DNA from: Rhodospirillaceae bacterium
GTDB taxonomy: Bacteria > Pseudomonadota > Alphaproteobacteria > MPNO01 > UBA2964
Direction of reading: 5' to 3'
Length of the DNA stretch: 14,114 nt
NCBI GenBank assembly: GCA_018660305.1
Contig: JABJKO010000092.1
Coordinates: 1 to 14,114 of the forward strand
Below the pieces are notes generated by a model. That model was given only the letters and a program-made list of their open reading frames with translations, was not told the DNA's origin and did no database searches. The position numbers and the translations under genes were made by a program. This document shows, in pieces, positions 6,773-13,954 of the stretch (position 1 is its first letter; each line of letters starts with the position of its first letter).

Positions 6773-8047
6773 TCATGGCCCCCGGCTGGGCCGCCGTCTT
6801 TCGTGCAGGAAACCATAGCGGCTGAGCTGCTGTTTGCTATAGATGCCGGAGGCCTCCTCATCGCTCAGCATAAAGGATCTGGCATCCCAGATTTCGGGGA
6901 ACACCCGTCTTTGTAACGTTGCTCGCAAATAGGCGAGCCCCGATCCCGTCGCGCCCATTGTCGAAATTCTGCCGCCGCCCAGGACCCGGGCCACCATGGC
7001 AATATGACGGTCGCGCCAGTTGGAAAAAGCCTGCTCAAGCTCCAACAATGCTTCGACAAAGGAGGCGGGCCAGGCCAGCAGGGGCTCGTCGGAAAACTGA
7101 AGCAGGAAAACAATGGCGCGCCGGCGCGGGTCGCGAAAGAAAAACCGGATGCGTTTTTGCGCCTGTTGGTCCACCCCGGCGATCTCAGCCCGGGACATGC
7201 CCTGTAAATCGGCGAGACGGCTTGAATCGCTGCCGTGGGCAGCCATATAGGCTTTCTGAAACCGCTCGGAAAACAGATCGCTGTATTTCGCCTGCGGCCG
7301 GGTTCCCCGTGGCGCCGGAAACTTAGTTCGGGCCAGCCAATTCATCGCATGATGGCGCAGACTGCCGTTTTCCCGGAGATCCATCATGCGGCTATGCAAC
7401 GCGTCATGAGATGATTCCATCCCGTCGAACAGCCCCGGCTTGAATTGCTTTCGGCGCGCGTCCCACTTATCCGACCATTCCCCTTGATAGCGCGTCATGG
7501 TGGCCAATTCCTGCTCGACCGGGTTGGGCCCGCCGGCGCGCCGCTTGGTGGATTTACCCGAGAGCCGGTCTTCCAGACCGATCTTCTGTTTGGTGTACCC
7601 CACGATGTCCCTGTCCAGCAGCCCCATCAGCCATTCCACCTCCCGGAACCTGTAGGATTGCGTGCCCCCGGCCCCGAATATGTGTTTGCGGAACTTGTAG
7701 AAGCTGGTGGTGTCCAGCGTCTCCAGCACCGGCAGATGCTCCCGGATCAGATCGAACAGGGCCGCCGCCCGGCGGATATGTTTGACCACGGCGGGCACGT
7801 CGGATTCCTGTACGAAATAGGGCGCCGGCTGGGCCAGAAGCTGCCGCGCATAGGCCACTTCGTCGAGAATTTGCGCAAACCAGATCTCAAAAGCCTGATG
7901 GGTGCGGATGAAAAACTGCTCGTCGGGATCGTTGAGCAACGGGTCGGGCTGAATTTCCCGCGGCCTGACATCCGGTAGTTCGTGCGGCAGGATATAGGTT
8001 TCGTAATTCATCGGGCTCTCGGGGACGGATTTATGGTCTGACGTCAT
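6773..8047 (-). CDS. kynA: Tryptophan 2,3-dioxygenase family protein
   Basis: This heme enzyme family opens the indole ring of L-tryptophan with O2 to give N-formylkynurenine. Family signatures are clear: FFIRTHQAFEIWFAQILDEV (45-64), whose His50 corresponds to the active-site His of the bacterial enzyme; VLETLDTTSFYKFR (107-120); and QSYRFREVE (130-138), whose Arg135 corresponds to the substrate-carboxylate Arg. WRDRHIAMVARVLG (344-357) supplies His348 as the probable heme ligand. Two things are odd. The protein is 424 residues, far longer than the ~280-residue bacterial enzymes I know, with extra sequence at about 160-260. The GTGGSSG substrate loop reads MGATGSG (365-371). The ATG overlaps the stop of the monooxygenase gene as ATGA, so the two are coupled; another ATG lies at codon 13. 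Context strongly supports tryptophan as substrate, but the altered loop leaves room for doubt. Confidence 0.85.
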   Translation of the reverse strand: MTSDHKSVPESPMNYETYILPHELPDVRPREIQPDPLLNDPDEQFFIRTHQAFEIWFAQILDEVAYARQLLAQPAPYFVQESDVPAVVKHIRRAAALFDLIREHLPVLETLDTTSFYKFRKHIFGAGGTQSYRFREVEWLMGLLDRDIVGYTKQKIGLEDRLSGKSTKRRAGGPNPVEQELATMTRYQGEWSDKWDARRKQFKPGLFDGMESSHDALHSRMMDLRENGSLRHHAMNWLARTKFPAPRGTRPQAKYSDLFSERFQKAYMAAHGSDSSRLADLQGMSRAEIAGVDQQAQKRIRFFFRDPRRRAIVFLLQFSDEPLLAWPASFVEALLELEQAFSNWRDRHIAMVARVLGGGRISTMGATGSGLAYLRATLQRRVFPEIWDARSFMLSDEEASGIYSKQQLSRYGFLHERRRPSRGP

Positions 8048-9417
8048 GGGCTCTTCTCGCGGTCGAGGGCAGGTAGGGAAAGAATATTTTCTTCGACGAG
8101 TTTTTTGGCGTGGTCGAAATCGACCTGATCGATTGTCTCGGCTGTCCGGGTCAATGTTTCCAGGATAGTTGCCTGCACCTGTCCCCGCTCATAGGCCTCG
8201 GCATAGGGCAGCAGATGGAACATCACCATGGAATAACGCGGGATAAAGTGATCGGGATAAAGCGCCTCCAGTTTCCAGGCCACTTCCCGGCGCAACTGAA
8301 ATTTTGGATCGCGGACGGACTCCCGCATCTCGATGTAATTTTCCAAAGCCATATCCGCGATGGCATCGGCGCTGGGTTTCCTCTCCGCTTCGAAAGCGGC
8401 AAATACAGCAGCCCAATCATGGCCATGCATATCCATATGGCGATCAAGGGCCACGCAATCCTCGAACCCGGCATTCATCCCCTGCCCGTGAAACGGCACG
8501 ATGGCATGGGCCGCATCCCCCATAAGCACGCCTTTGCCGCCTTCATGCCAGCGCTGACACCGAATGGTGCCCAACCGTCCGGTGGGGTTTTCGAAAAAGC
8601 TGTCGGCCGGATTGCCGATAAGCGGCACGGCATCGGAAAACTGCCGTTCAAAAAAAGCCTCCACCACCTCCCGGCTCGTCAATTCCTCGAAACTATTGTC
8701 CCCCTCATTGGGGAGAAACAACGTGGCCGTGAAACTGCCGTCAATATTGGGCAGGGCGATCAGCATGTATCCGCCCCGGGGCCATATGTGCAGCGCGTTC
8801 GGTTCCATCGCATAGCCACCGCCGGCATCCGCCGGGATGGTCAATTCCTTGTAGCCGTGATCCAGCGGTTCCTCGCTAACCGCGCTGACGCCGGCGATGG
8901 CGCTGCGGACCACAGACCCGCCGCCATCGGCGCCGATGATCACATCATGGGGAATAACAAGCTGATCGCCTCTTTCTTCATCGGTGACGGTGACATTACC
9001 GCCGGCCAAATCCACCTGGTCGCAGCGCTGACCGAACCTGATCCCGACACCGGCTGCCTCGGCGGCATCCATGAGCAATTTGTTCAGCGCCCCCCGTGAC
9101 ACCGAATGGATAATTTCGCCGGGCTTGTTGCCATAGGGCTGGAGTTGCAGGGTTCCGTCAGGGTCATGGATCATGCGCCCCCGCATGGGGATGAGGTGTC
9201 TTTCCAAGGCCTCCATCAGGCCGACCCGTGACAGCGCCTCTATGCCGCGATTGGCCAGCGCCAGATTGATCGACCGGCCGGCGGAGATAGGAACCCGCCG
9301 CATATCGGGCCGTCTTTCGTAAATCGTGACCTCGAATCCGCGCCGTGCCAGGAAGAGACTCATGAGAGACCCGACAGGACCGGCTCCGATGATGGCGATA
9401 TTGGCGGTTTCGGTCAT
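8044..9417 (-). CDS. kmo: Kynurenine 3-monooxygenase
   Basis: This flavoprotein uses FAD, NADPH and O2 to hydroxylate L-kynurenine to 3-hydroxykynurenine. The 457-residue length is typical. Visible motifs are the FAD dinucleotide fold GAGPVG (11-16) with the ribose-binding YER (33-35), GRSINLAL near 47-54, the DG-type motif GADGGGSVVR (162-171), and the GD motif MGDAAHAIVPFHGQGMNAGFEDC (299-321), which is nearly diagnostic for this enzyme. Arg81 and Tyr95 keep the 14-residue spacing of the substrate-binding Arg and Tyr in the Pseudomonas fluorescens enzyme. The C-terminal part lacks an obvious membrane anchor. The gene starts 13 bases after the kynureninase stop without a clear Shine-Dalgarno, so translation probably depends on coupling. 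Its stop overlaps the dioxygenase start. Confidence 0.95.
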   Translation of the reverse strand: MTETANIAIIGAGPVGSLMSLFLARRGFEVTIYERRPDMRRVPISAGRSINLALANRGIEALSRVGLMEALERHLIPMRGRMIHDPDGTLQLQPYGNKPGEIIHSVSRGALNKLLMDAAEAAGVGIRFGQRCDQVDLAGGNVTVTDEERGDQLVIPHDVIIGADGGGSVVRSAIAGVSAVSEEPLDHGYKELTIPADAGGGYAMEPNALHIWPRGGYMLIALPNIDGSFTATLFLPNEGDNSFEELTSREVVEAFFERQFSDAVPLIGNPADSFFENPTGRLGTIRCQRWHEGGKGVLMGDAAHAIVPFHGQGMNAGFEDCVALDRHMDMHGHDWAAVFAAFEAERKPSADAIADMALENYIEMRESVRDPKFQLRREVAWKLEALYPDHFIPRYSMVMFHLLPYAEAYERGQVQATILETLTRTAETIDQVDFDHAKKLVEENILSLPALDREKSP

Positions 9418-9430
9418 GGGACAGGCGGCG

Positions 9431-10723
9431 TCACTTTGACGGGCCCGGCGGACAAAGCGCCTTCAGGTGTTCGACGAAACCATAGCAATCCTCGAACCGG
9501 TTATAGAGCGGGACAGGGGCGACGCGGATGACATTGGGTTCCCGCCAATCGCTGACCACACCCGCCGCATCCAAATCGTCGAACAGCTGACGGCCGACAT
9601 CCTTGACGGTCAGGGAAAGCTGGCAACCGCGGGCCACGGAATCATCGGGTGTAATCACCGCGATCCTGTCCCCCAGCTCTTCCGCCAGAAGCCAGGCCAG
9701 ATAGCCGGTCAGACGCTGGGACTTCGCCCTAAGAGGCGCCATGAAGCCCGCGTCACTGAACACATCCAGCGACGCCCGGATCGCCGCGAGTGACAATATG
9801 GGCGGGTTGGACAATTGCCAGCCTTCGGCGCCGGGAGTCGGGCTGAAGGGATGGATCATCTCGAACCGGTTGGATTTGTCATGTCCCCACCAGCCGGCGA
9901 AACGGGGCCGGTCGGGATTGTCGCCATGACGGGCATGAACAAAGCATCCCGCGACGGAACCGGGCCCCGCATTCATATATTTGTAGGTGCACCAGACGGC
10001 AAAATCCACGTCCCAGTCATGCAGATGCAGGGGGACATTACCGGCCGCATGGGCAAGATCGGCGCCCACCATACAGCCCTGCCCATGGCCAATTCTGGTG
10101 ATTTCTTCCATGTCCAATAGCTGTCCGGTGTAATACTGAACGCCCGGCACGAGGATGAGCGCGATACTGCTTCCTTCCCGCTCGATCACCGAACAGAGAT
10201 CGTCGGACCGGAGACAATCCTCACCTTCCCGCGGCGTCACCCGGATGATGGCGTCGGCGGGGTCGAAGCCATGGAATCTGACCTGGGACTCAACCGCATA
10301 ACGGTCGGAGGGAAAGGCGTGATCTTCGATCAGAATCTTGTAGCGCTGAGAATCCGGCCGGTAAAAACTCACCATCATGAGGTGCAGGTTTACCGTCAGC
10401 GAATTCATCGCCACCACTTCACCCGCCTCACCCCCCACCAGCGTGGCCATGCCGTCTGTCAGGAATTCATGATAAGGCATCCAGGGATAGTCGCCCTCGA
10501 AATGCCCCTTCACGCCATGCTCTTTCCATTGCTCCAGTTCGGCGACCACGTAATCGGCCGTGATCCTGGGCTGCAACCCCAAAGAATTGCCGCAGAAATA
10601 GATCGTTTCGGCGCCGTCTTCGGCCTTTGGAATATGAAATTGGTCACGGAACCGGGCGAGCGGGTCCTCTGAATCGAGGCGCCGGGCGAAGGCCATTCCT
10701 TTTTCGAATGCACTGGCCACCAT
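9431..10723 (-). CDS. kynU: Kynureninase
   Basis: This PLP enzyme cleaves kynurenine to anthranilate, or 3-hydroxykynurenine to 3-hydroxyanthranilate, plus alanine. It has 430 residues, close to the usual length. Motifs are IYFCGNSLGLQP (41-52), WMPYHEFL (81-88), NSLTVNLHLMMVSFY (107-121), the PLP-contacting D-L-A-H-A-A-G-N (222-229), and the Schiff-base lysine in WCTYKYMNAGPGS (Lys248). Because kmo follows immediately, the in-cell product is likely 3-hydroxyanthranilate. The ATG shares one base with the upstream formamidase stop (TGATG), indicating translational coupling. Confidence 0.96.
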   Translation of the reverse strand: MVASAFEKGMAFARRLDSEDPLARFRDQFHIPKAEDGAETIYFCGNSLGLQPRITADYVVAELEQWKEHGVKGHFEGDYPWMPYHEFLTDGMATLVGGEAGEVVAMNSLTVNLHLMMVSFYRPDSQRYKILIEDHAFPSDRYAVESQVRFHGFDPADAIIRVTPREGEDCLRSDDLCSVIEREGSSIALILVPGVQYYTGQLLDMEEITRIGHGQGCMVGADLAHAAGNVPLHLHDWDVDFAVWCTYKYMNAGPGSVAGCFVHARHGDNPDRPRFAGWWGHDKSNRFEMIHPFSPTPGAEGWQLSNPPILSLAAIRASLDVFSDAGFMAPLRAKSQRLTGYLAWLLAEELGDRIAVITPDDSVARGCQLSLTVKDVGRQLFDDLDAAGVVSDWREPNVIRVAPVPLYNRFEDCYGFVEHLKALCPPGPSK

Positions 10724-11547
10724 CAGCCTGTCTCGACCAGGGGATAGAGAACCGGCCGGCTGGGGGCGGCATCGGAAACAAAGGCCGGTATCTGCAGGTT
10801 CAGCAGATAAAGCCCGTCTGTTATGGAATCGTCGACGAACACCATTTCGGTGACGGTCCTGTCGGTGCGGCTTCCCTGCGCCAGCTCATGGCTGCCGGCG
10901 GAAACATTCCAGAAAATATGGTGATTTGTCAGATATCCCCCGTCATTCATCCGGTCGATGGACGGCATATCCACAAGAAGATGGGTGACACCCCGCGCCG
11001 ACAGATAGCCCATGGCGTCGGCCGTAAAGTAAGGCGGGGCCGGCCCGTCCCCATAATCCCTCGCCCTCTTGGAGCCGTCGTTGGGGCGCGTGCGAATGAC
11101 AAGTGCGCCGATCTCGCCATCCGATGCCCCGGACATGGCAGCCGATAACAATGTCTCGGTGATCACGAAATCCGAATCCCTGGGGACCGGCTGATATGAT
11201 TCTCCCGTCTCCCCCGCTGGCACGGGCGTTACCGTGATCAGGGTCGCGGGCAGGAGACTTTGTGTCAGAGCCTCGGTCACGGGAATGGCACCCTCGACGA
11301 TGTGGCCGACGGTTTCCGTATGGGTTCCGTTACAATGGGGCACCATATGAATTTCGGAAACGTTGCAACTGCCGCTCCGGCTCGTCGCACCAATAAAGTC
11401 GTTATTCTGGAAGGGTTTGGATGCCGCATCCGGGGCGCCGAAAAACCGCGGCTGGGGACCGGCAAAATCGAGCGGAATAGCCAAATCGCAGGGCCGCGAT
11501 AAATCGACACCGTACGATTTACCCGAAATGACCACAGTTAGATTCAT
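10723..11547 (-). CDS. kynB: KynB-like kynurenine formamidase (cyclase family)
   Basis: The 274-residue protein belongs to the metal-dependent cyclase/KynB family and probably hydrolyses N-formylkynurenine to kynurenine plus formate. The N-terminal ISGKSYGVDLSRP leads into PHCNGTHTETVGH (70-82), the counterpart of the usual HxGTHxDxPxH metal motif, and LVDMPSIDR (191-199) precedes NHH (208-210). The metal motif is altered: one extra residue in HCNGTH, and Glu78 where Asp is usual. Context fills exactly the missing step between dioxygenase and kynureninase. I chose 11547 because family members start just before the ISGKSY-like strand. However, no Shine-Dalgarno is visible there, since a tandem repeat occupies the spot. 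An in-frame ATG at 11589 has AGAGGGG just upstream and would add 14 residues. Function is inferred mainly from context. Confidence 0.82.
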   Translation of the reverse strand: MNLTVVISGKSYGVDLSRPCDLAIPLDFAGPQPRFFGAPDAASKPFQNNDFIGATSRSGSCNVSEIHMVPHCNGTHTETVGHIVEGAIPVTEALTQSLLPATLITVTPVPAGETGESYQPVPRDSDFVITETLLSAAMSGASDGEIGALVIRTRPNDGSKRARDYGDGPAPPYFTADAMGYLSARGVTHLLVDMPSIDRMNDGGYLTNHHIFWNVSAGSHELAQGSRTDRTVTEMVFVDDSITDGLYLLNLQIPAFVSDAAPSRPVLYPLVETG

Positions 11548-11548
11548 G

Positions 11549-11576
11549 GAAAATTCTGCAGCGGAAATTCTGCAGC
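11549..11576. repeat. Two tandem 14-bp repeats just before the kynB-like start
   Basis: GAAAATTCTGCAGC (11549-11562) is followed without a gap by GGAAATTCTGCAGC (11563-11576); 13 of 14 bases agree. Each unit contains the palindrome CTGCAG. The array ends one base from the chosen ATG (minus strand), covering the position where a ribosome binding site should be. If translation begins at 11589 instead, the repeat is coding. Confidence 0.85.
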
Positions 11577-11625
11577 CGACCTCTCGCATCGCCCCTCTGG
11601 CGACAGGAAGCGTCAGCTTATCAGA

Positions 11626-11639
11626 AGATTCAAGAATCT
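11626..11639. promoter_or_regulatory. Perfect inverted repeat in the kyn leader, possible operator
   Basis: AGATTC (11626-11631) and GAATCT (11634-11639) are exact reverse complements separated by AA. The element lies 8 bases after the UbiD-family gene stop and about 80 bases before the kynB-like start. There is no T run after it, so it looks more like a protein-binding dyad than a terminator. No regulator gene is in the window. Confidence 0.4.
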
Positions 11640-11647
11640 CTTGCCGA

Positions 11648-13168
11648 CTAATCCTTGAGCTGAAATTCGCCGTCGCTGCCGCGTCCCAGCCGCCCGCCAC
11701 TGCGCAATGCCTCCAACTCGGGAATGACATCCCGCGCGTCGCGGGTACCGGTCGCCACCATCAGGTCGCGGTAGAATTTGGGTCCGTCCTGCAAGGCCGC
11801 AAGCACGCTGTCGAAGCGCTGACCCTCTGCAATTGCCGGCGGGCCGGAAACCGTGAATTCCATGGACCCCTTGCGGTTGGTGGCGATGGTGAGATCGAAT
11901 CCCACTTTCGCCCCAACCTTTTCGCCATGGAGCGAAGGATCGATGGGCACAACGCGGAATCCGCCTTCCACGATCAGATCACGGTCGGGCTGATAGCGGG
12001 TTGCCATGGCCCAATCCATCATCTGGTCGTCAAAAATATCGATATCGTCATCCACCACATAGACATTCTTGACGTTGGCCAGACAGCCGAACAGGCAGGC
12101 AATGGCATTCCGTGCCTCTCCCGGCACCCGCGGACGCATGGACAGCCGCACATTATTGACGGTCGAGGCATAGACCGCGATGGGTTCGCGGATGGCGCTT
12201 TGCAGCGCGCGCCACACAACGGTTTCGGTCCTGACCGCGCCAAGCTGTCCCGAATCCGTCCGGCGCAACTGGGGCCCGCTGATGGTCGATGTCTGAAACA
12301 GGGCGTCGCGGCGCATGGTGATGGCGGTCAAGTGAAACACCGGGTTCTGCTTCATCAGCCCGTAATACCCCATGAACTCACCGAACGGGCCTTCGTCCTG
12401 AACATAGCCGCGCTCATCCAGATAGCCTTCCAGGATAATCTCGGCATCGGCCGGGACACGGATATCATTGGTGACGCATTTGACCACGGGCAGCGACGCA
12501 CCGCGCAGCTTGGCCGCCAGTTGGGTTTCATCGCCGGGGATCCGCATGGACCCGGCAAGATGGACACTGGGATGGGCGCCGAGAACGAAACTGACCGGCA
12601 GTCTTTCGCCGCGCGCAACACTGCCCTCATAAATGGCGCGGAGATCGCTGGGCGCGGTGACATCGACCCCGGCTTCGTGGCGCCCGGTGATCATCATGCG
12701 CCGGCAGCCGATATTGGTGAGGCCGGTCTGCGGATTGACCGTGATATCGAGGGTGGCAGAAAGGTAGGGCCCGCCGTCCAGATCATGCTGAAACGGTATG
12801 GGCAGGCGCAGAAAATCCGCGTCTTCACCCGTCCAGACAACTTCCTGAACGGGCGCATCCGCCGCGCCAATTTCGACCACATCCTGATCCGTCGCCAGGC
12901 GGTCGAGGACCGTGTGCAGCAACTCGTCCTCGGCAACACCGAACGACCGCGCCAGACGTGACCGGCTCGCCATCAGATTGGCGATGATTTCTTCGCCATC
13001 GGGACCGGCATTTCGGAACAGGACCGCTTTCGGATTGCTGTCGTGCCGCGCCGCCAGATCCGCGAGCGCGATAGGTTCCTCAACGATTTCAAGCTCATCG
13101 GACTGAACAAGGCTATCGACAAAATTGCGCAGCCTAAAGCTATCGGTATCGAGCGCTGCTTTATCCAT
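11648..13168 (-). CDS. UbiD-family (prenylated-FMN-dependent) decarboxylase
   Basis: The product is 506 residues, typical for the family, which reversibly decarboxylates aromatic and unsaturated acids using prenylated FMN made by a UbiX enzyme (not in this window). Numbered from the ATG, TNIGCRRM lies at 151-158, holding the usual cofactor/substrate Arg. QDEGPFGEFMGYYG lies at 257-270; Glu259 and Glu264 keep the five-residue spacing of Glu277 and Glu282 in Aspergillus Fdc1. VDDDIDIFD near 372-380 and WAMATRYQPDRD near 386-397 are also characteristic. The ATG at 13168 is chosen because GAGGGAGG lies 5 bases upstream; an in-frame TTG at 13183 overlaps that site and is unlikely. The downstream kyn genes suggest an aromatic acid substrate, but UbiD paralogues act on many compounds. 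A housekeeping ubiquinone role is possible but less likely in this setting. Confidence 0.92.
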   Translation of the reverse strand: MDKAALDTDSFRLRNFVDSLVQSDELEIVEEPIALADLAARHDSNPKAVLFRNAGPDGEEIIANLMASRSRLARSFGVAEDELLHTVLDRLATDQDVVEIGAADAPVQEVVWTGEDADFLRLPIPFQHDLDGGPYLSATLDITVNPQTGLTNIGCRRMMITGRHEAGVDVTAPSDLRAIYEGSVARGERLPVSFVLGAHPSVHLAGSMRIPGDETQLAAKLRGASLPVVKCVTNDIRVPADAEIILEGYLDERGYVQDEGPFGEFMGYYGLMKQNPVFHLTAITMRRDALFQTSTISGPQLRRTDSGQLGAVRTETVVWRALQSAIREPIAVYASTVNNVRLSMRPRVPGEARNAIACLFGCLANVKNVYVVDDDIDIFDDQMMDWAMATRYQPDRDLIVEGGFRVVPIDPSLHGEKVGAKVGFDLTIATNRKGSMEFTVSGPPAIAEGQRFDSVLAALQDGPKFYRDLMVATGTRDARDVIPELEALRSGGRLGRGSDGEFQLKD

Positions 13169-13173
13169 CAGAG

Positions 13174-13181
13174 CCTCCCTC
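13174..13181 (-). promoter_or_regulatory. Ribosome binding site that fixes the UbiD-family start
   Basis: On the minus strand GAGGGAGG is followed by a 5-base spacer and the ATG at 13168. It rules against the TTG at 13183, which would place this site inside the coding region. Confidence 0.85.
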
Positions 13182-13240
13182 AAAATTTATTTATGGAATA
13201 AGTATCGCACTTAAAGGACGCGAACGGAAAGTCGGGCCCG

Positions 13241-13954
13241 TCAGTTGCTCTGTTCTTCAAGCTGCAGAAGTCCGTTGCCGCCATCGATGGTCATGCGAAA
13301 CCGGCCGAGAAAACTCATACCCAGCAACCGCTTGCCGCCAAGCAGTCGATCGTCGACGAAGGTCACGGCAACCCGCGCTGTTTCCGCATCGCCGACGCGA
13401 ACCGATTGCAAGATGGCGGACTGACCCTCCGTCATGCCATTCGCGGTTTGCACACGCACGGCCTGCAGCTGATCCGCGGTGTAGCCCAGCGAACCCGCAA
13501 GGGACCGGGGCAGAACAAGCGTCGACGCGCCGGTATCCACCATTACGCTGAGCGGCACCTCGCGGCCATTGGGCCCCTGAACCACCGCCTCGACATAATG
13601 CTCGGCGCTTTGTCGTTCGATTGGGATTTCCCCGGACGTGACAGATGAAACCGCCGGTGAAACCCGCATGCCGACGATGGTCAACTGCGCGATCCGTCCC
13701 TGCGGGTCCCGCGTGACAACGAAATTATAATTGGCGAGCAGCCGGCTGATCTGGTCGGCGGCATCTTTGGAGTTGGCGTCGGCGCCCGTTTCCTCGCCAA
13801 TCAGATCGGCGCCGCGAACCTGAAAGCCGCGCTCCGAGGCAAGCGATTCAATTTGCGTCCTCAGACTATCGTCGGCGGCCCGCGCCTGCCCCATGGGGAA
13901 CATCCAAAGAGCACCAAGAAGCACGAAACAAAGCCGCGATCTCTGCAAATCCAT
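13241..13954 (-). CDS. Secreted retropepsin-like aspartic protease (clan AA)
   Basis: The 237-residue protein starts with a Sec signal peptide (positive MDLQRSR, hydrophobic core about 8-20, likely cleavage after ARA at 24-26). Residues about 30-100 form a small domain I cannot name. The C-terminal half (about 115-233) is a single-lobe aspartic protease: MVDTGASTLVLP (138-149) with catalytic Asp140, and KRLLGMSFLGRF (208-219), the usual glycine-rich strand near the C-terminus. With one Asp per chain, activity would require a dimer, as in retropepsins. Bacterial homologues are periplasmic; their targets are mostly unknown. The ATG overlaps the stop of the upstream gene (TGATG), with GGGGAG a few bases before it. 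It stops 72 bases before the UbiD-family gene and is probably functionally unrelated to the kyn genes. Confidence 0.85.
   Translation of the reverse strand: MDLQRSRLCFVLLGALWMFPMGQARAADDSLRTQIESLASERGFQVRGADLIGEETGADANSKDAADQISRLLANYNFVVTRDPQGRIAQLTIVGMRVSPAVSSVTSGEIPIERQSAEHYVEAVVQGPNGREVPLSVMVDTGASTLVLPRSLAGSLGYTADQLQAVRVQTANGMTEGQSAILQSVRVGDAETARVAVTFVDDRLLGGKRLLGMSFLGRFRMTIDGGNGLLQLEEQSN

Noticed and set aside
6777..6792. GGCCC/GGGCC inverted repeat as a terminator for the convergent genes
   Set aside because: It lies in the last codons of the dioxygenase gene, has only a 5-bp stem, and lacks a T tract in either direction.
8110..9099. 329-codon plus-strand open frame opposite kmo
   Set aside because: The minus strand encodes unmistakable FAD-monooxygenase motifs over the whole span; the plus-strand translation is compositionally random and lacks a ribosome binding site.
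11548..11730. 61-residue N-terminal extension of the kynB-like gene (start at 11730)
   Set aside because: It overlaps the end of the UbiD-family gene by 83 bases and the extra residues do not resemble the family. A shorter extension to 11589 is kept as an alternative.
11363..12961. 532-codon plus-strand open frame antisense to the UbiD-family and kynB-like genes
   Set aside because: It is longer than the gene it opposes, but its translation has no recognisable family pattern, while the minus strand carries clear UbiD and cyclase motifs. Long antisense frames are common in GC-rich coding DNA.
13169..13183. TTG start for the UbiD-family gene
   Set aside because: It lies on the Shine-Dalgarno sequence of the ATG at 13168, which has ideal spacing.
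13169..13240. Promoter in the gap before the UbiD-family gene (TTTAAG-16-TAAATA on the minus strand)
   Set aside because: Both boxes match consensus at only about three positions; the AT-rich gap may hold a promoter but I cannot place it.
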